Origin: Rhodococcoides kyotonense
GTDB lineage: Bacteria > Actinomycetota > Actinomycetes > Mycobacteriales > Mycobacteriaceae
NCBI RefSeq assembly: GCF_001645385.1
Contig: NZ_LVHI01000024.1
Span: 1 to 45,658 of the forward strand
Length of the DNA stretch: 45,658 nt
Direction: 5' to 3'
Shown here in pieces: positions 32,858 to 41,977 of the stretch. Made by a program: the position numbers and the translations under genes. Numbering within the stretch: the first letter of the stretch is position 1; each line of letters starts with the position of its first letter. The notes beneath the pieces were generated by a model that saw only the letters and a list, made by a program, of their open reading frames with translations, had not been told where the DNA came from and did no database searches.

Positions 32858-33808
32858 ATGACTTCATCCACGTTGCTCGCGCAGTTGCGGGCCGTACTAC
32901 AACTCACGAACACCGAGATCCAGGTCGCGGAAACACGCGTGGCCCAGGCGCGCACGGACGCGGTGCGCACGGAACTACTTCAGAACGCCGAGAACGGTCG
33001 GAAGCGGGCGGCGGAGATCGAGACGACTCTGCGTGACCTTGGCGGACTGCCCGACGTCGTCGCACCGTTCCTCGGGCGCACGCTCGCGCTGTTCAAGACC
33101 GTCGCCGAGCAGGCGCAGCCGTTCGACGAGGCACTTCTCGGCGATCTGGCGCTGGAACAGCAGCTGCTCGGCCGCGCCAAGTACATCAAGGCGCTCGCGA
33201 CGGCGGACGACGTCCCGTCGGCGGTGCGTCTGGCCGAACGCCTGATCACCGCGCACAGCGCGACCGTCGACTGGCTGCAGACGGTACTGGCCGAGGACGC
33301 CCTCGGTGGCCCCGCGGCTCTCCGACGGACTCCGCTGCAGGCGGCGGCAGGCAGCGCCGTCAAGCTCGTGAATACACCTGCCGCCTGGTCCGCACGCGGA
33401 CTGGACTACGCCGTCGACGTCGCGCGCACGACCCCGAGCCGCCTCGGGGAGTTGCTCGGGAGGGGCGCACACGCGGGCACCATCGCAGCCCGAGCAGTGT
33501 CGGCCGGTGGCGACGCGGCACTCGAAGCAGCCGAGGACGTCGTCCGCGACGAAGGTGCGGATTCCGTCGCCGAAGCACTGCACTCGGTGCGGACGGGCAC
33601 GGCGCTCGAACCAGGAGACCTGCCGATCGACGACTACGACACGCTCAACGTGAACGACGCCGTCGCGGAGATCAAGGAGCTGACGGACCCGGACGACATC
33701 AGAACGATCGTCGCGTTCGAAGAGGCGACCAAGAACCGTCAGGGCGTCGTCTCGGCTGCGCAGACGCGTCTCGCCGCACTGGCGAAGGACATCGTCGGGG
33801 TCGACTGA
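32858..33808 (+). CDS. Helical ferritin-like-domain protein of unknown function
   Basis: A 316-residue, almost wholly helical protein beginning MTSSTLLAQLRAVLQLTNTEI. The N-terminal ~150 residues look like a ferritin-like four-helix bundle (NTEIQVAETRVAQAR, LLQNAENGRKRAAEIE, LEQQLLGRAKYIKAL). The middle is Ala-rich and amphipathic. The C-terminus (LPIDDYDTLNVNDAVAEIKE, then TIVAFEEATKNRQGVV) resembles a small domain attached to several actinobacterial stress or membrane-associated proteins. A metal site is not certain. ATG 32858 has GAAGGGG about 11 bases ahead. It stands alone and ends in a hairpin. Confidence 0.65.
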   Translation: MTSSTLLAQLRAVLQLTNTEIQVAETRVAQARTDAVRTELLQNAENGRKRAAEIETTLRDLGGLPDVVAPFLGRTLALFKTVAEQAQPFDEALLGDLALEQQLLGRAKYIKALATADDVPSAVRLAERLITAHSATVDWLQTVLAEDALGGPAALRRTPLQAAAGSAVKLVNTPAAWSARGLDYAVDVARTTPSRLGELLGRGAHAGTIAARAVSAGGDAALEAAEDVVRDEGADSVAEALHSVRTGTALEPGDLPIDDYDTLNVNDAVAEIKELTDPDDIRTIVAFEEATKNRQGVVSAAQTRLAALAKDIVGVD

Positions 33809-33828
33809 CTGCTCGGACGGATGTCCGG

Positions 33829-33858
33829 TGCGGATGCGGCCCGTCGGTCGCATCCGCA
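33829..33858. terminator. Hairpin between convergent genes
   Basis: Perfect 10-base arms TGCGGATGCG (33829-33838) and CGCATCCGCA (33849-33858) with a 10-base loop lie between the ferritin-like gene and the convergent tetR gene. On the plus strand TCGTCTTCTTC follows, giving a weak T-rich tail. Confidence 0.7.
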
Positions 33859-33879
33859 TCGTCGTCTTCTTCGGGCGGC

Positions 33880-34464
33880 CTACGCGATGACCGACACGAA
33901 CGCCGCTTCCAGCACGGACGCCACCGAATCGGATTGTCCGAGATAGCCGTTCACCATCGCCCCGTCGCGCAACATCATCAGCTGTCGTGCTGCGGATGCG
34001 ACCTCGGAGACACCGGCGTCGGCAGCGAGCGCGGCGAAGTACTGCAGAATCCACTGTCGGTGCGCGTCGACGGCCACGCGAACCGGGTCGGCGGGATCGG
34101 CGAACTCCGCTGCGGCGTTGATGAACGCACATCCTCGAAAGCCCGGCCTGCAGCTCGCGGCCCCGATTCCGGCGGCCAACGCACGAAGCGAACCGGCCGG
34201 ATCGCCGTCGCGGCGAATGCTCGTCAACCACTCGCGTTCTGCTGCTGCCTGCCCTTCCAGATAGGCGACGACGAGATCGCTCTTGGTGCGAAAGTGGCGA
34301 TAGAACGTCACCTTCGTGATACCGACCTGCTCGATGATCTTGTCCGCGCTCGTCGCGCGAATCCCGTTCGCGTAGAACTGTTCGTTCGCCGCGGTGAGGA
34401 TGCGCGCCCGCGTGTCCGACGCCGACGGCCGCGGTGTCGTCTTCTCCGAAGTCTCGGCCTTCAT
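33880..34464 (-). CDS. TetR family transcriptional regulator
   Basis: A 194-residue regulator with helix-turn-helix ATSADKIIEQVGITKVTFYRHFRTKSDLV at about residues 38-66. The C-terminal domain contains CRPGFRGCAFINAAAEFADP, a motif found in one TetR subfamily (the G-C-x-F pattern). It is divergent from mgtA, with 137 bases between the starts, so it may regulate mgtA or only itself. No clear palindromic operator was found in that gap by eye. Confidence 0.87.
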   Translation of the reverse strand: MKAETSEKTTPRPSASDTRARILTAANEQFYANGIRATSADKIIEQVGITKVTFYRHFRTKSDLVVAYLEGQAAAEREWLTSIRRDGDPAGSLRALAAGIGAASCRPGFRGCAFINAAAEFADPADPVRVAVDAHRQWILQYFAALAADAGVSEVASAARQLMMLRDGAMVNGYLGQSDSVASVLEAAFVSVIA

Positions 34465-34601
34465 GCCGGCAGTCTACGGTTCCGCGGTGGACGAACCAGT
34501 AACTATGTCGGCGCGACGCGACGGAAGCATTCGTGTGAACTTCGCTCGCCCGTAACGTCGCCGAAGCCGGCTGGCCCGAGACGCTCCTCACACTGAGGAA
34601 C

Positions 34602-35738
34602 GTGCGAGTAGCCATCGTTGCGGAATCGTTCCTGCCCAACATGAACGGCGTCACCAACTCGATTCTCCGAGTGCTCGAACACCTGGAGCGAGGCGGACAC
34701 GACGCCATGGTCGTCGCGCCGGACAACCCCGCAGGCAAGCCGCGGGCCGACGTCGAACACGGCCGCGTCCCCGTCAACCGTGTACCTGCGGTGATGGTCC
34801 CCAAGGTCAGCTCCCTCCCCGTCGGTGTTCCCGGACCCGGTCTGACGGCCACGATCCGGGCGTTCGAGCCCGACGTCGTTCATCTCGCGTCCCCATTCCT
34901 GCTCGGTGCAGGCGGACTGGCCGCGGCCAACCGCATCGGTGTTCCCGCGGTGGCCGTGTACCAGACCGACGTCGCCGGATTCGCCGAAAGCTACGGCCTC
35001 GGGCTGACATCCAAGGCCGCGTGGCGCTGGACGCGTCGCGTGCATCGCGGTGCCGCACGGACGTTGGCGCCGTCGTCGTCGGCTGTCGAAGCGCTCGAAC
35101 ACCAGGGCGTTCCGCGGGTCCACCGGTGGGCGCGAGGCGTCGACGCCGTCCGATTCGCCCCCTCGGCGCGACGCGAGACGCTGCGTCGACGTTGGTCGCC
35201 CGACGGCAAGATGATCGTCGGATTCGTCGGCAGGCTCGCCCCGGAGAAGCACGTCGAACGTCTCGCGTCCATCGCCGACGACGTGCAACTCGTCGTCGTC
35301 GGTGACGGTCCGGAACGGCACGCGTTGGAGAAGCTGATGCCGTCGGCGATCTTCCTGGGTCAGCTCGGGGGAGACGAACTCGCGCAGGCGTATGCCAGCT
35401 TCGACGTCTTCGTGCACCCGGGCGAGCACGAGACGTTCTGTCAGGCGGTCCAGGAAGCACTCGCCAGCGGCATCCCGGTCATCGGTCCCGACGCCGGAGG
35501 TCCGCGCGATTTGATCACGCACTGCCGCAACGGCTATCTGCTTCCCGTCGACCGGTTCGCCGAGCTGCTGCCGAGTGCCGTCGCCGCGCTGCGATCGCCG
35601 GTGACTCGCGCACGCTTCGGTGAGGCGGCGCGCAAGTCGGTACTCCACCGCACGTGGCCTGCGATCTGCGACGAACTGCTCGGGCACTACGACGACGTTC
35701 TCGGCTGGGAACGTCGCAGGACGCTGCGCACTGCATGA
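34602..35738 (+). CDS. mgtA: GDP-mannose-dependent alpha-mannosyltransferase MgtA
   Basis: A 378-residue GT4-type glycosyltransferase (GT-B fold). N-terminal [22 protein letters not shown], donor-site [15 protein letters not shown] and the [17 protein letters not shown] motif are all present. In mycobacteria and corynebacteria the orthologue, formerly called PimB, adds mannose to a glucuronosyl diacylglycerol lipid. Gene order (a DUF3592 gene before, menG just after) is as in M. tuberculosis. GTG 34602 is the start. It is 13 bases upstream of menG, so the two probably share a transcript even though the pathways differ. Confidence 0.9.
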   Translation: MRVAIVAESFLPNMNGVTNSILRVLEHLERGGHDAMVVAPDNPAGKPRADVEHGRVPVNRVPAVMVPKVSSLPVGVPGPGLTATIRAFEPDVVHLASPFLLGAGGLAAANRIGVPAVAVYQTDVAGFAESYGLGLTSKAAWRWTRRVHRGAARTLAPSSSAVEALEHQGVPRVHRWARGVDAVRFAPSARRETLRRRWSPDGKMIVGFVGRLAPEKHVERLASIADDVQLVVVGDGPERHALEKLMPSAIFLGQLGGDELAQAYASFDVFVHPGEHETFCQAVQEALASGIPVIGPDAGGPRDLITHCRNGYLLPVDRFAELLPSAVAALRSPVTRARFGEAARKSVLHRTWPAICDELLGHYDDVLGWERRRTLRTA

Positions 35739-35751
35739 GTAAGCTCGAGAC

Positions 35752-36444
35752 GTGCCAACAAGTTCGCGTGCAACGCTCGAGAAGGACCCACACGAGGTCG
35801 CGTCGATGTTCGACGGCGTCGCTCGCCGTTACGACATCACCAACACCGTGCTGTCGTTCGGCCAGGATCGGAGTTGGCGCAAGCTCACTCGGGCCGCGCT
35901 GAACCTGAAGCCGGGGGAGAAGGTCCTCGACCTCGCCGCGGGTACCGGGGTGTCGACGGTCGAGCTCGCACGCAGCGGCGCGTGGTGCGTCGCCACCGAT
36001 TTTTCGAAAGGCATGCTGCACGCGGGTTCCGGACGGCCCGTGCCGATGGTCGCAGGCGACGCGATGCACCTGCCGTACGCCGATGCCAGCTTCGACGCGG
36101 CCACCATCTCGTTCGGGCTGCGCAACGTCTCCGACTTCCGGGCAGGCCTGCGAGAGATCGCCCGCGTCACCAAGCCCGGTGGCCGGCTCGTCGTCTGCGA
36201 GTTCTCGACGCCGGTCTTCACGCCGTTCCGCACGGTGTACATGGAGTACCTGATGAAGGCGCTCCCCGCCGTCGCCCGCGCGGTGTCCAGCAACCCGGAT
36301 GCGTACGTCTACCTCGCGGAATCGATCCGCGCGTGGCCGACGCAGGAGGAGCTGGCGCGCACGATCGCCGACTGTGGGTGGTCGAACGTCCAGTGGCGCA
36401 ACCTCACCGGAGGGGTCGTCGCGCTGCATCGCGCAGTGCGCTAG
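35752..36444 (+). CDS. menG: Demethylmenaquinone methyltransferase MenG (UbiE family)
   Basis: A 230-residue SAM-dependent methyltransferase for the last core step of menaquinone synthesis. UbiE hallmarks: [21 protein letters not shown] at residues 19-39, SAM motif [38 protein letters not shown] and LTGGVVALH at the end. GTG 35752 follows the mgtA stop by 13 bases. This family is also called MenH in older mycobacterial annotation. It is convergent with menJ, 27 bases apart. Confidence 0.95.
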   Translation: MPTSSRATLEKDPHEVASMFDGVARRYDITNTVLSFGQDRSWRKLTRAALNLKPGEKVLDLAAGTGVSTVELARSGAWCVATDFSKGMLHAGSGRPVPMVAGDAMHLPYADASFDAATISFGLRNVSDFRAGLREIARVTKPGGRLVVCEFSTPVFTPFRTVYMEYLMKALPAVARAVSSNPDAYVYLAESIRAWPTQEELARTIADCGWSNVQWRNLTGGVVALHRAVR

Positions 36445-36471
36445 CGCGCCCGCACGGGTGGCGCAGCCGCA

Positions 36472-37695
36472 TCACGCGAACGGCGGGCGTTCGTCGATCT
36501 TCAGCGACGCACTGCCCGACGCACGCCACGCGCGTGCGACGAGGTCCGAATCCGCCTCGGTGACAAGGTTTCCCATGACGCGGACGGCGACGGTCATCAG
36601 TGCGCGCGACCGCATTCCGATCGGACCGGTGGCGGGCAGGAACCGCGGCACCGTCAGTAGACCGGCGAGGCGTCGCGCGATCGAGAACGCCTGACCGTAG
36701 TGCTCGCGCAGAATCTTCGGCCACACCTCGGTGAGCTCGGCCTCGTCCAGGATGTCGACGACCAGGCGCCCGCCCTCGAGACCGTAGTCGATGCCCTCGC
36801 CGTTGAGCGGATTCACGCACGCGGCCGCGTCGCCGATGATCGCCCAGTTGGGGCCTGCGACGTTCGAGACCGCTCCGCCCATCGGCAGCAGCGCCGACGC
36901 GACGGCTCGGAGGTCGCCGGTCAGTTTCCAGTCGTCGCGACGCTGCGACGTGTACAGATCCAGTAGCGGCCGCAGCGCGCCGGATCCTGGGCGCTTGGCG
37001 GTCGCGAGTGTGCCGACGCCGATGTTCACCTCGCCGGTGCCGAGCGGGAAGATCCAGCCGTAACCGGGCTGAAGTGTTCCGTCGCCGTCGCGCAGTTCGA
37101 GATGCGACGAGATCCACGGATCCGACGAGCGTTCCGAGCCGATGTACGCCCGAGCGGCGACGCCGAACGTGGTGTCCCGATGCCACTCTCGACCGAGTTT
37201 CTTGCCGAGGGGGGAGCGCACACCGTCGGCGACGATCACCCTGGTGCACCGAATCTCGCGGCCGTCGGCGAACACGACTGCCGTGACCGCGTTTCCATCA
37301 CGCCGGACGTCGACGGCTTTCGCGCCTTCGAGCATCGTTGCGCCGGATTCGATTGCGGCGCTGCGTATTCTGTCGTCGAGTTCCGTTCGGGGCACCGCGC
37401 TGCCGACGGCAGGCAACGACCCGCCCGGCCATTCGAGCTGCAGCTCCTGCCCGAATCCCGTCAACCGCAGACCGCGGTTCTCGGCCCGGCCGCGCACCCA
37501 TTCGCCGAGACCCAGCCGATCGAGCTCGGCCATCGCCCGCGGGGTCAGACCGTCGCCGCACGTCTTGTCGCGGGGGAAGGTGGCGGCGTCGGCGAGGACG
37601 ACGTCCCTGCCGGCGCGGGCAGCCCACGCGGCAGCAGCGGAGCCGGCCGGGCCGGCTCCGACGACGAGAACGTCGGTGGAAAGGGGAGCGTTCAC
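36472..37695 (-). CDS. menJ: Menaquinone reductase MenJ (geranylgeranyl reductase family)
   Basis: A 407-residue FAD protein that reduces one double bond of the menaquinone side chain, giving the dihydro form used by mycobacteria and relatives. An N-terminal dinucleotide motif VLVVGAGPAGSAAAAWAARAG, then RDKTCGDGLTPRAM and later GWIFPLGTGEVNIGVGTL and IGDAAACVNPLNGEGIDYGLEGG fit the family. GTG 37695 gives 407 residues, essentially the M. tuberculosis length. It is divergent from the prenyl synthase gene over 170 bases, so side-chain synthesis and side-chain reduction share a control region. Confidence 0.92.
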   Translation of the reverse strand: MNAPLSTDVLVVGAGPAGSAAAAWAARAGRDVVLADAATFPRDKTCGDGLTPRAMAELDRLGLGEWVRGRAENRGLRLTGFGQELQLEWPGGSLPAVGSAVPRTELDDRIRSAAIESGATMLEGAKAVDVRRDGNAVTAVVFADGREIRCTRVIVADGVRSPLGKKLGREWHRDTTFGVAARAYIGSERSSDPWISSHLELRDGDGTLQPGYGWIFPLGTGEVNIGVGTLATAKRPGSGALRPLLDLYTSQRRDDWKLTGDLRAVASALLPMGGAVSNVAGPNWAIIGDAAACVNPLNGEGIDYGLEGGRLVVDILDEAELTEVWPKILREHYGQAFSIARRLAGLLTVPRFLPATGPIGMRSRALMTVAVRVMGNLVTEADSDLVARAWRASGSASLKIDERPPFA

Positions 37696-37865
37696 GCCTT
37701 CCAGTAAAGCAGCGGCGCGACGGCCCTCGCCGACCGAACCGAACCTTCCGTCATGGGCTACGACACCTTCCAACCATGTCACCCACTAGGTTCACTACGG
37801 TAGAACGAGGTACGTCGAGAGACGCCGAGAATCCGCGGACGACGAAGAGGACAGGACCAACAACT

Positions 37866-38885
37866 GTGAGCACAGACGACACGACTGGAACGACGGTCGT
37901 TGCCGGGGTCGATCTGGTCGATCCAGAGCTTGCACGAACCGTGGCCGCAGGACTGGAGAACGTCGAGAGTCTGATGATCTCGGAACTCTCCGACGGCGAG
38001 GACTTCCTGACCGAGGCCGCCCTTCATCTCGCGAAGGCGGGTGGCAAGCGGTTCCGCCCGCTCTTCACCGTGCTGACCGCGCAGTTGGGACCGAACGCGT
38101 CGGACGAATCGGTGGTGACCGCGGCGACCGTCGTCGAACTCGTTCATCTCGCGACGCTGTATCACGACGACGTCATGGACGAAGCGTCCATGCGACGCGG
38201 CGCCGAGAGCGCGAACGCGCGTTGGGGCAACAGCGTCGCGATCCTGGCAGGTGACTACCTGTTCGCACACGCGTCACGACTGGTGTCGACGCTCGGTCCC
38301 GAGGCCGTGCGCATCATCGCCGACACGTTCGCCGAACTCGTCACCGGTCAGATGCGCGAGACGATCGGTGTCAAGAAGGATCAGGATCCCGTCGCACATT
38401 ATCTGCGCGTCGTCTGGGAGAAGACCGGGTCGCTGATCGCGGCCTGCGGACGTTTCGGTGGCACGTTCTCCGGTGGCGACGCCGACCACGTCGCCTCGCT
38501 CGAGCGACTGGGCGACGCCGTCGGCACCGCGTTCCAGATCTCCGACGACATCATCGACATCTCGTCGGTGTCCGCGCAGTCGGGCAAGACACCCGGCACC
38601 GACCTGCGTGAAGGCGTGCACACGCTGCCCGTTCTGTACGCGCTCCGCGAGGAGGGTCCCGACGGCGACAGGCTGCGCGAACTCCTCGACGGGCCCGTCA
38701 CCGACGACGACGCCGTCACCGAGGCGTTGGCCCTGCTCGATCGCTCGCCCGGGATGGCGAAGGCGAAGGCGACGCTGTCCGATTTCGCCGCCAAGGCGCA
38801 TGCCGAACTCGCGACGCTGCCCTCGGGGCCCGCGAACGACGCGCTGGGCCGGCTCGTCGACTACACCGTGGAACGGGTGGGCTGA
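37866..38885 (+). CDS. grcC1: Polyprenyl diphosphate synthase (GrcC1-like)
   Basis: A 339-residue trans-isoprenyl diphosphate synthase. First Asp-rich motif DDVMD is at 101-105, second DDIID at 227-231, with GGKRFRPLF at 59-67 and KTGSLI. It extends the polyprenyl chain that MenA attaches to DHNA. Similarity to the mycobacterial protein covers the entire length after a short variable N-terminus (VVAGVDL onward). GTG 37866 is preferred; the frame is open upstream but unrelated. It is divergent from menJ and followed by htpX as in M. tuberculosis. Confidence 0.92.
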   Translation: MSTDDTTGTTVVAGVDLVDPELARTVAAGLENVESLMISELSDGEDFLTEAALHLAKAGGKRFRPLFTVLTAQLGPNASDESVVTAATVVELVHLATLYHDDVMDEASMRRGAESANARWGNSVAILAGDYLFAHASRLVSTLGPEAVRIIADTFAELVTGQMRETIGVKKDQDPVAHYLRVVWEKTGSLIAACGRFGGTFSGGDADHVASLERLGDAVGTAFQISDDIIDISSVSAQSGKTPGTDLREGVHTLPVLYALREEGPDGDRLRELLDGPVTDDDAVTEALALLDRSPGMAKAKATLSDFAAKAHAELATLPSGPANDALGRLVDYTVERVG

Positions 38886-38947
38886 CGCAGTCAGTGGTGG
38901 GATCGGGCGCAGCTGGGCTGACATCTCGTTTCGGAAGGGCTGACGCG

Positions 38948-38974
38948 GGAACCTCGACAGGTGTCGCGGTCGTT
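38948..38974 (+). promoter_or_regulatory. ECF sigma (SigE/SigH-type) promoter for htpX
   Basis: GGAACC at 38948-38953 and CGTT at 38971-38974 are separated by 17 bases, matching the GGAAC-N16-18-GTT pattern of actinobacterial SigE/SigH promoters. The expected start of transcription is about 35 bases before the htpX ATG. Mycobacterial htpX is known to belong to the SigE stress regulon. Confidence 0.7.
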
Positions 38975-39015
38975 TCTCGATTGAGGGAACGACGAAACGA
39001 AGGAAGTGGCGACCA

Positions 39016-39876
39016 ATGAGCTTCGCGAACGGGGCAAAGACTTTCGGGCTGCTCGTGGGCATGTCGGCGCTCATCGTGTTCATCGGGTCGCTGTTCAACA
39101 GTCCGGGGATTCTGCTCGCGTCGGTCGCCCTCGCGGTCGGCGTGAACGGATGGGCGTACTTCAACAGCGCCAAGCTCGCGCTGCGGTCGATGCACGCGCA
39201 GCCGGTCACCGAGGTCGAACAGCCGGCGATGTACCGGATCGTCCGCGAACTGGCCACCACCGCTCATCAGCCGATGCCCGCGCTGTACATCAGCCCGACC
39301 AACAATCCCAATGCCTTCGCGACCGGCCGCAATCCTCGCAACGCGGCCGTCTGCTGCACGACGGGCATCCTGCAGATCCTCGACGAACGTGAACTCCGCG
39401 CCGTACTGGGTCACGAGCTGTCGCACGTCTACAACCGCGACATTCTGATCTCGTCCGTCGCCGGCGCGATGGCCGCGGTCATCTCGGGTTTGGCGAACTT
39501 CGCCATGTTCGCGTCGATGTTCGGCGGACGCGGCAACAACGGGGCCAATCCCATCGCGCTGCTGCTGGTCTCGTTGCTGGGACCGATTGCGGCGACCGTC
39601 GTGAAACTGGCTGTGTCGCGGTCGCGGGAGTATCAGGCCGACCAGTCCGGCGCCGAGCTGACCGGCGACCCGTTGGCACTGGCGTCGGCGCTACGGAAGC
39701 TGGAGCGAGGCGTGCAGGCTGCACCGCTGCCGCCCGAGCCGCGTCTGGCGTCCGAGTCGCATCTGATGATCGCCAACCCGTTCCGCGTGGGCGACCGCGT
39801 CGGGAAGCTGTTCTCGACGCACCCGCCCATGGCCGACCGGATCGAAAGGTTGGAACGGATGGCTCGGGGCGGCTGA
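39016..39876 (+). CDS. htpX: Membrane zinc metalloprotease HtpX
   Basis: A 286-residue integral membrane M48 protease. It has two N-terminal helices (residues ~7-50), zinc motif HELSH at 133-137, two more hydrophobic segments at about 145-200 and the third ligand region [13 protein letters not shown] after them. The C-terminal [14 protein letters not shown] is typical. It degrades damaged membrane proteins from the cytoplasmic face. An ECF-type promoter lies upstream, in keeping with envelope-stress control. The gene ends 8 bases before a palindromic repeat. Confidence 0.95.
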   Translation: MSFANGAKTFGLLVGMSALIVFIGSLFNSPGILLASVALAVGVNGWAYFNSAKLALRSMHAQPVTEVEQPAMYRIVRELATTAHQPMPALYISPTNNPNAFATGRNPRNAAVCCTTGILQILDERELRAVLGHELSHVYNRDILISSVAGAMAAVISGLANFAMFASMFGGRGNNGANPIALLLVSLLGPIAATVVKLAVSRSREYQADQSGAELTGDPLALASALRKLERGVQAAPLPPEPRLASESHLMIANPFRVGDRVGKLFSTHPPMADRIERLERMARGG

Positions 39877-39883
39877 CGCCGCA

Positions 39884-39925
39884 CGTGAGTGCGAATGCGT
39901 ACTGGGCTACACATTCGCACTCACG
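39884..39925. repeat. Palindromic repeat between convergent htpX and yajQ
   Basis: Arms of 18 bases with one mismatch flank CTGGGC. Sequence and size match the palindrome at 23425-23466, with GAATG in place of CAATG. As there, it lies between two converging genes and can act as a shared terminator. Confidence 0.88.
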
Positions 39926-39937
39926 GGTGCGAAGCAC

Positions 39938-40438
39938 CTACCGGTAGTTGACGAACTGCAGCGCGATACCGAAGTCCTCGGCCTTCAGCAGCTGCTGGAC
40001 GGCCTGCAGATCGTCGCGCTTCTTGCTGCTGACGCGCAGCTCGTCGCCCTGGATCTGAGCCTTGACGCCCTTGGGGCCGTCGTCGCGGATCTTCTTGGAG
40101 ATCTTCTTCGCGTTCTCGCTCGTGATGCCCTGGAGGAGCTTTCCGGTGACCTTCCACACCTTGCCCGACGGGGCAGGGTCGTTGGTCTCGAACGCCTTCA
40201 GCGAGACGTCGCGACGGATCAGCTTTTCCTTGAACACGTCGAGGGCTGCCTTCACCTTCTCCTCGGACTCGGAGGTGATGACGATCACCTCCGACTCCCC
40301 GCTGCCGGACCACTCGATGGTGGTGCCCGAACCACGGAAGTCGAAGCGGGTCGCCAACTCCTTCGCAGCCTGACCGAGAGCGTTGTCGACCTCTTGCCGG
40401 TCGACCTTGCTGACGATGTCGAAGGAAGAATCTGCCAC
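39938..40438 (-). CDS. YajQ family nucleotide-binding protein (DUF520)
   Basis: A 166-residue protein that closely fits the YajQ family: [21 protein letters not shown] at the N-terminus, [26 protein letters not shown] and [21 protein letters not shown]. Some proteobacterial members bind cyclic di-GMP and act in gene control; other roles in RNA binding have been proposed. Whether this one binds c-di-GMP is unknown, but the window also carries a cyclase and a phosphodiesterase. GTG 40438 has AGGAG eight bases upstream. It is convergent with htpX. Confidence 0.93.
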   Translation of the reverse strand: MADSSFDIVSKVDRQEVDNALGQAAKELATRFDFRGSGTTIEWSGSGESEVIVITSESEEKVKAALDVFKEKLIRRDVSLKAFETNDPAPSGKVWKVTGKLLQGITSENAKKISKKIRDDGPKGVKAQIQGDELRVSSKKRDDLQAVQQLLKAEDFGIALQFVNYR

Positions 40439-40520
40439 TGAGGAACTCCTGTGTCGTATCGAATGTTCACGTGCTGCGCACCCGACGTTAGCCGCTCCGC
40501 ACCCCCGCTATCCACCCGGT

Positions 40521-40549
40521 TTGCGTTCTGGGGGCACAGTCGTTGTATT
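40521..40549 (+). promoter_or_regulatory. Promoter for tRNA-Tyr
   Basis: TTGCGT at 40521-40526 and TGTATT at 40544-40549 are 17 bases apart, and the latter ends 44 bases upstream of the tRNA-Tyr 5' end. The fit to the primary-sigma consensus is moderate. Confidence 0.45.
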
Positions 40550-40593
40550 CTTTTCAGCGCATCGAAGAGAGCATGAATCTTCGACGTACACCC

Positions 40594-40676
40594 GGCAGAT
40601 TGCCCGAGCGGCCAATGGGAGCGGACTGTAAATCCGTCGGCTTATGCCTACGTAGGTTCGAATCCTACATCTGCCA
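40594..40676 (+). tRNA. tRNA-Tyr (anticodon GTA)
   Basis: An 83-base class II tRNA. Acceptor arms GGCAGAT and ATCTGCC pair fully, anticodon GTA is at 40628-40630, and the long variable arm expected for bacterial tRNA-Tyr is present. The T-arm GTAGGTTCGAATCCTAC is intact. A strong hairpin terminator follows at 40686. Confidence 0.97.
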
Positions 40677-40685
40677 CCCGAAGGG

Positions 40686-40711
40686 ACCCCAGCGAGTTCG
40701 CTCGCTGGGGT
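40686..40711 (+). terminator. Rho-independent terminator after tRNA-Tyr
   Basis: Arms ACCCCAGCGAG and CTCGCTGGGGT with loop TTCG are followed by TTTCT. This is a canonical intrinsic terminator 10 bases after the tRNA. Confidence 0.92.
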
Positions 40712-40827
40712 TTCTCCGTGAAGAGGAAGTGCAGCGAGCCCGCTGACCACGTAATTTGGTAGTCGGCGTTCGAACTGTGTAACCTCTTGAAGGCTTCGGC
40801 GCACGGGAAACCGTGAACAGATGCCAC

Positions 40828-40900
40828 GCCCCCTTAGCTCAGTCGGCAGAGCGTTTCCATGGTAAGGAAAAGGTCAACGGTTCGATTCCGTTAGGGGGCT
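40828..40900 (+). tRNA. tRNA-Thr (anticodon GGT)
   Basis: A 73-base tRNA with acceptor arms GCCCCCT and AGGGGGC. The anticodon loop ATGGTAA has GGT at 40861-40863, and the T-arm is AACGGTTCGATTCCGTT. A possible promoter (TTGGTA, 16 bases, TGTAAC) is at 40756-40783. It is followed 81 bases later by tRNA-Met, the same order as in mycobacteria. Confidence 0.97.
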
Positions 40901-40981
40901 CGCTGGATTGGATGGTTCGCCCAGACGATTCGCTACCGAGTCCGCCTCGGCAGTGAGAAGGTGTAGGGGTGAGCAACCTGA

Positions 40982-41054
40982 GGCGGTGTAGCTCAGTTGG
41001 TAGAGCAAACGACTCATAATCGTTGCGTCGCCGGTTCAAGTCCGGTCACCGCTA
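40982..41054 (+). tRNA. tRNA-Met (anticodon CAT), elongator type
   Basis: A 73-base tRNA with acceptor arms GGCGGTG and CACCGCT (G-T at the first pair). The anticodon loop CTCATAA has CAT at 41015-41017, and the T-arm is GCCGGTTCAAGTCCGGT. The paired acceptor end and loop sequence fit the elongator methionine tRNA, next to rpmG as in mycobacteria. Confidence 0.93.
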
Positions 41055-41114
41055 CACAAGAAGAATGCACAGTCCTGATTCTCCGGATCAGAGTTACCTG
41101 AAAGTAGGCATCCA

Positions 41115-41282
41115 GTGGCCTCCTCCACCGATGTGCGGCCCAAGATCACCTTGGCCTGCGAGGTTTGCAAGCACCGTAACTACATCACGAAGAAGAACCG
41201 CCGCAACGATCCCGACCGCATCGAGCTGAAGAAGTTCTGCTCCAACTGCGGCACGCATCGCGCTCACCGCGAGTCTCGCTAG
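41115..41282 (+). CDS. rpmG: 50S ribosomal protein L33 (four-cysteine form)
   Basis: A 55-residue protein reading [18 protein letters not shown], with the zinc-ribbon pairs CEVC and CSNC, so this is the zinc-binding form. It is nearly identical to mycobacterial RpmG2, and the position (after tRNA-Met, before hadA) is the same. GTG 41115 is the start. Being zinc-dependent, it may have a zinc-free counterpart elsewhere in the genome, which this window cannot show. Confidence 0.95.
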   Translation: MASSTDVRPKITLACEVCKHRNYITKKNRRNDPDRIELKKFCSNCGTHRAHRESR

Positions 41283-41392
41283 TAGCGAGCCTCTCGGCTG
41301 CAGGTTCTCGTTCGAAGTCGACGCCGCGCGTTAGGCTTACTTCTTCGCCCTAACGGATTTTGCGTCCTGGGTAGAAAAGGTACGAATTCCGC

Positions 41393-41977
41393 GTGACCGA
41401 AACCGATTTTCGCGTGACAGCGACGGCGCAGTCTGTTGCGCCGTCGCACAATTCAGAAGTTCCGCAGGATCCCGCTGCGCACGCCGCCGCGATGGTCGGC
41501 CACCATTACAAGGTGGATCAGCCGTACGAGGTGGGCCGGGAGAAAGTGCGTGAGTACGCGCGTGCAGTCCAGGACTGGCACCCTGCTCACCACGACGAAG
41601 AGGCAGCGAAGAGCTTCGGCTACGACGGGCTGATCGCGCCGCTCACCTTCATCTCGCTCGTCGGCATCATCGCGCAATCGCGGATGTTCAAAGAGTTCAT
41701 CACCGGGTACGACCCGAGCCAGATTCTCCAGACCGACCAGCGTCTGCAGTTCCACAAGCCGATCCAGGTAGGCGACGAGCTCAGCTGCGAGGTCTTTCTC
41801 GAATCGTTCCGTCAGATGAGCGGCAGCGACATCATCACGACGAAGAACATCGTGACCGATCAGAACGGCGAGCTGGTGCAGACCACGTGGACCACACTGG
41901 TCGCCCGCACCGGTGGAGAAGTCGACGAAAACATCGCCCACGCAGTGAAGGAAGTGATCATGCATGGCGCTTCGTAA
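41393..41977 (+). CDS. hadA: (3R)-hydroxyacyl-ACP dehydratase subunit HadA
   Basis: A 194-residue hotdog-fold protein. The core (VGHHYKVDQPYEVGREKVREY onward, IAPLTFISLVGII, LQTDQRLQFHKPIQVGD, ITTKNIVTDQNGELVQTTWTTL) matches HadA/HadC of the mycolate FAS-II dehydratase. It is about 35 residues longer at the N-terminus than mycobacterial HadA; ATG 41492 would give the shorter form. Unlike mycobacterial HadA as I recall it, it has D61-x4-H66 in the place of the catalytic pair of HadB. It overlaps hadB by 14 bases, so the two are translated together. Confidence 0.88.
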   Translation: MTETDFRVTATAQSVAPSHNSEVPQDPAAHAAAMVGHHYKVDQPYEVGREKVREYARAVQDWHPAHHDEEAAKSFGYDGLIAPLTFISLVGIIAQSRMFKEFITGYDPSQILQTDQRLQFHKPIQVGDELSCEVFLESFRQMSGSDIITTKNIVTDQNGELVQTTWTTLVARTGGEVDENIAHAVKEVIMHGAS

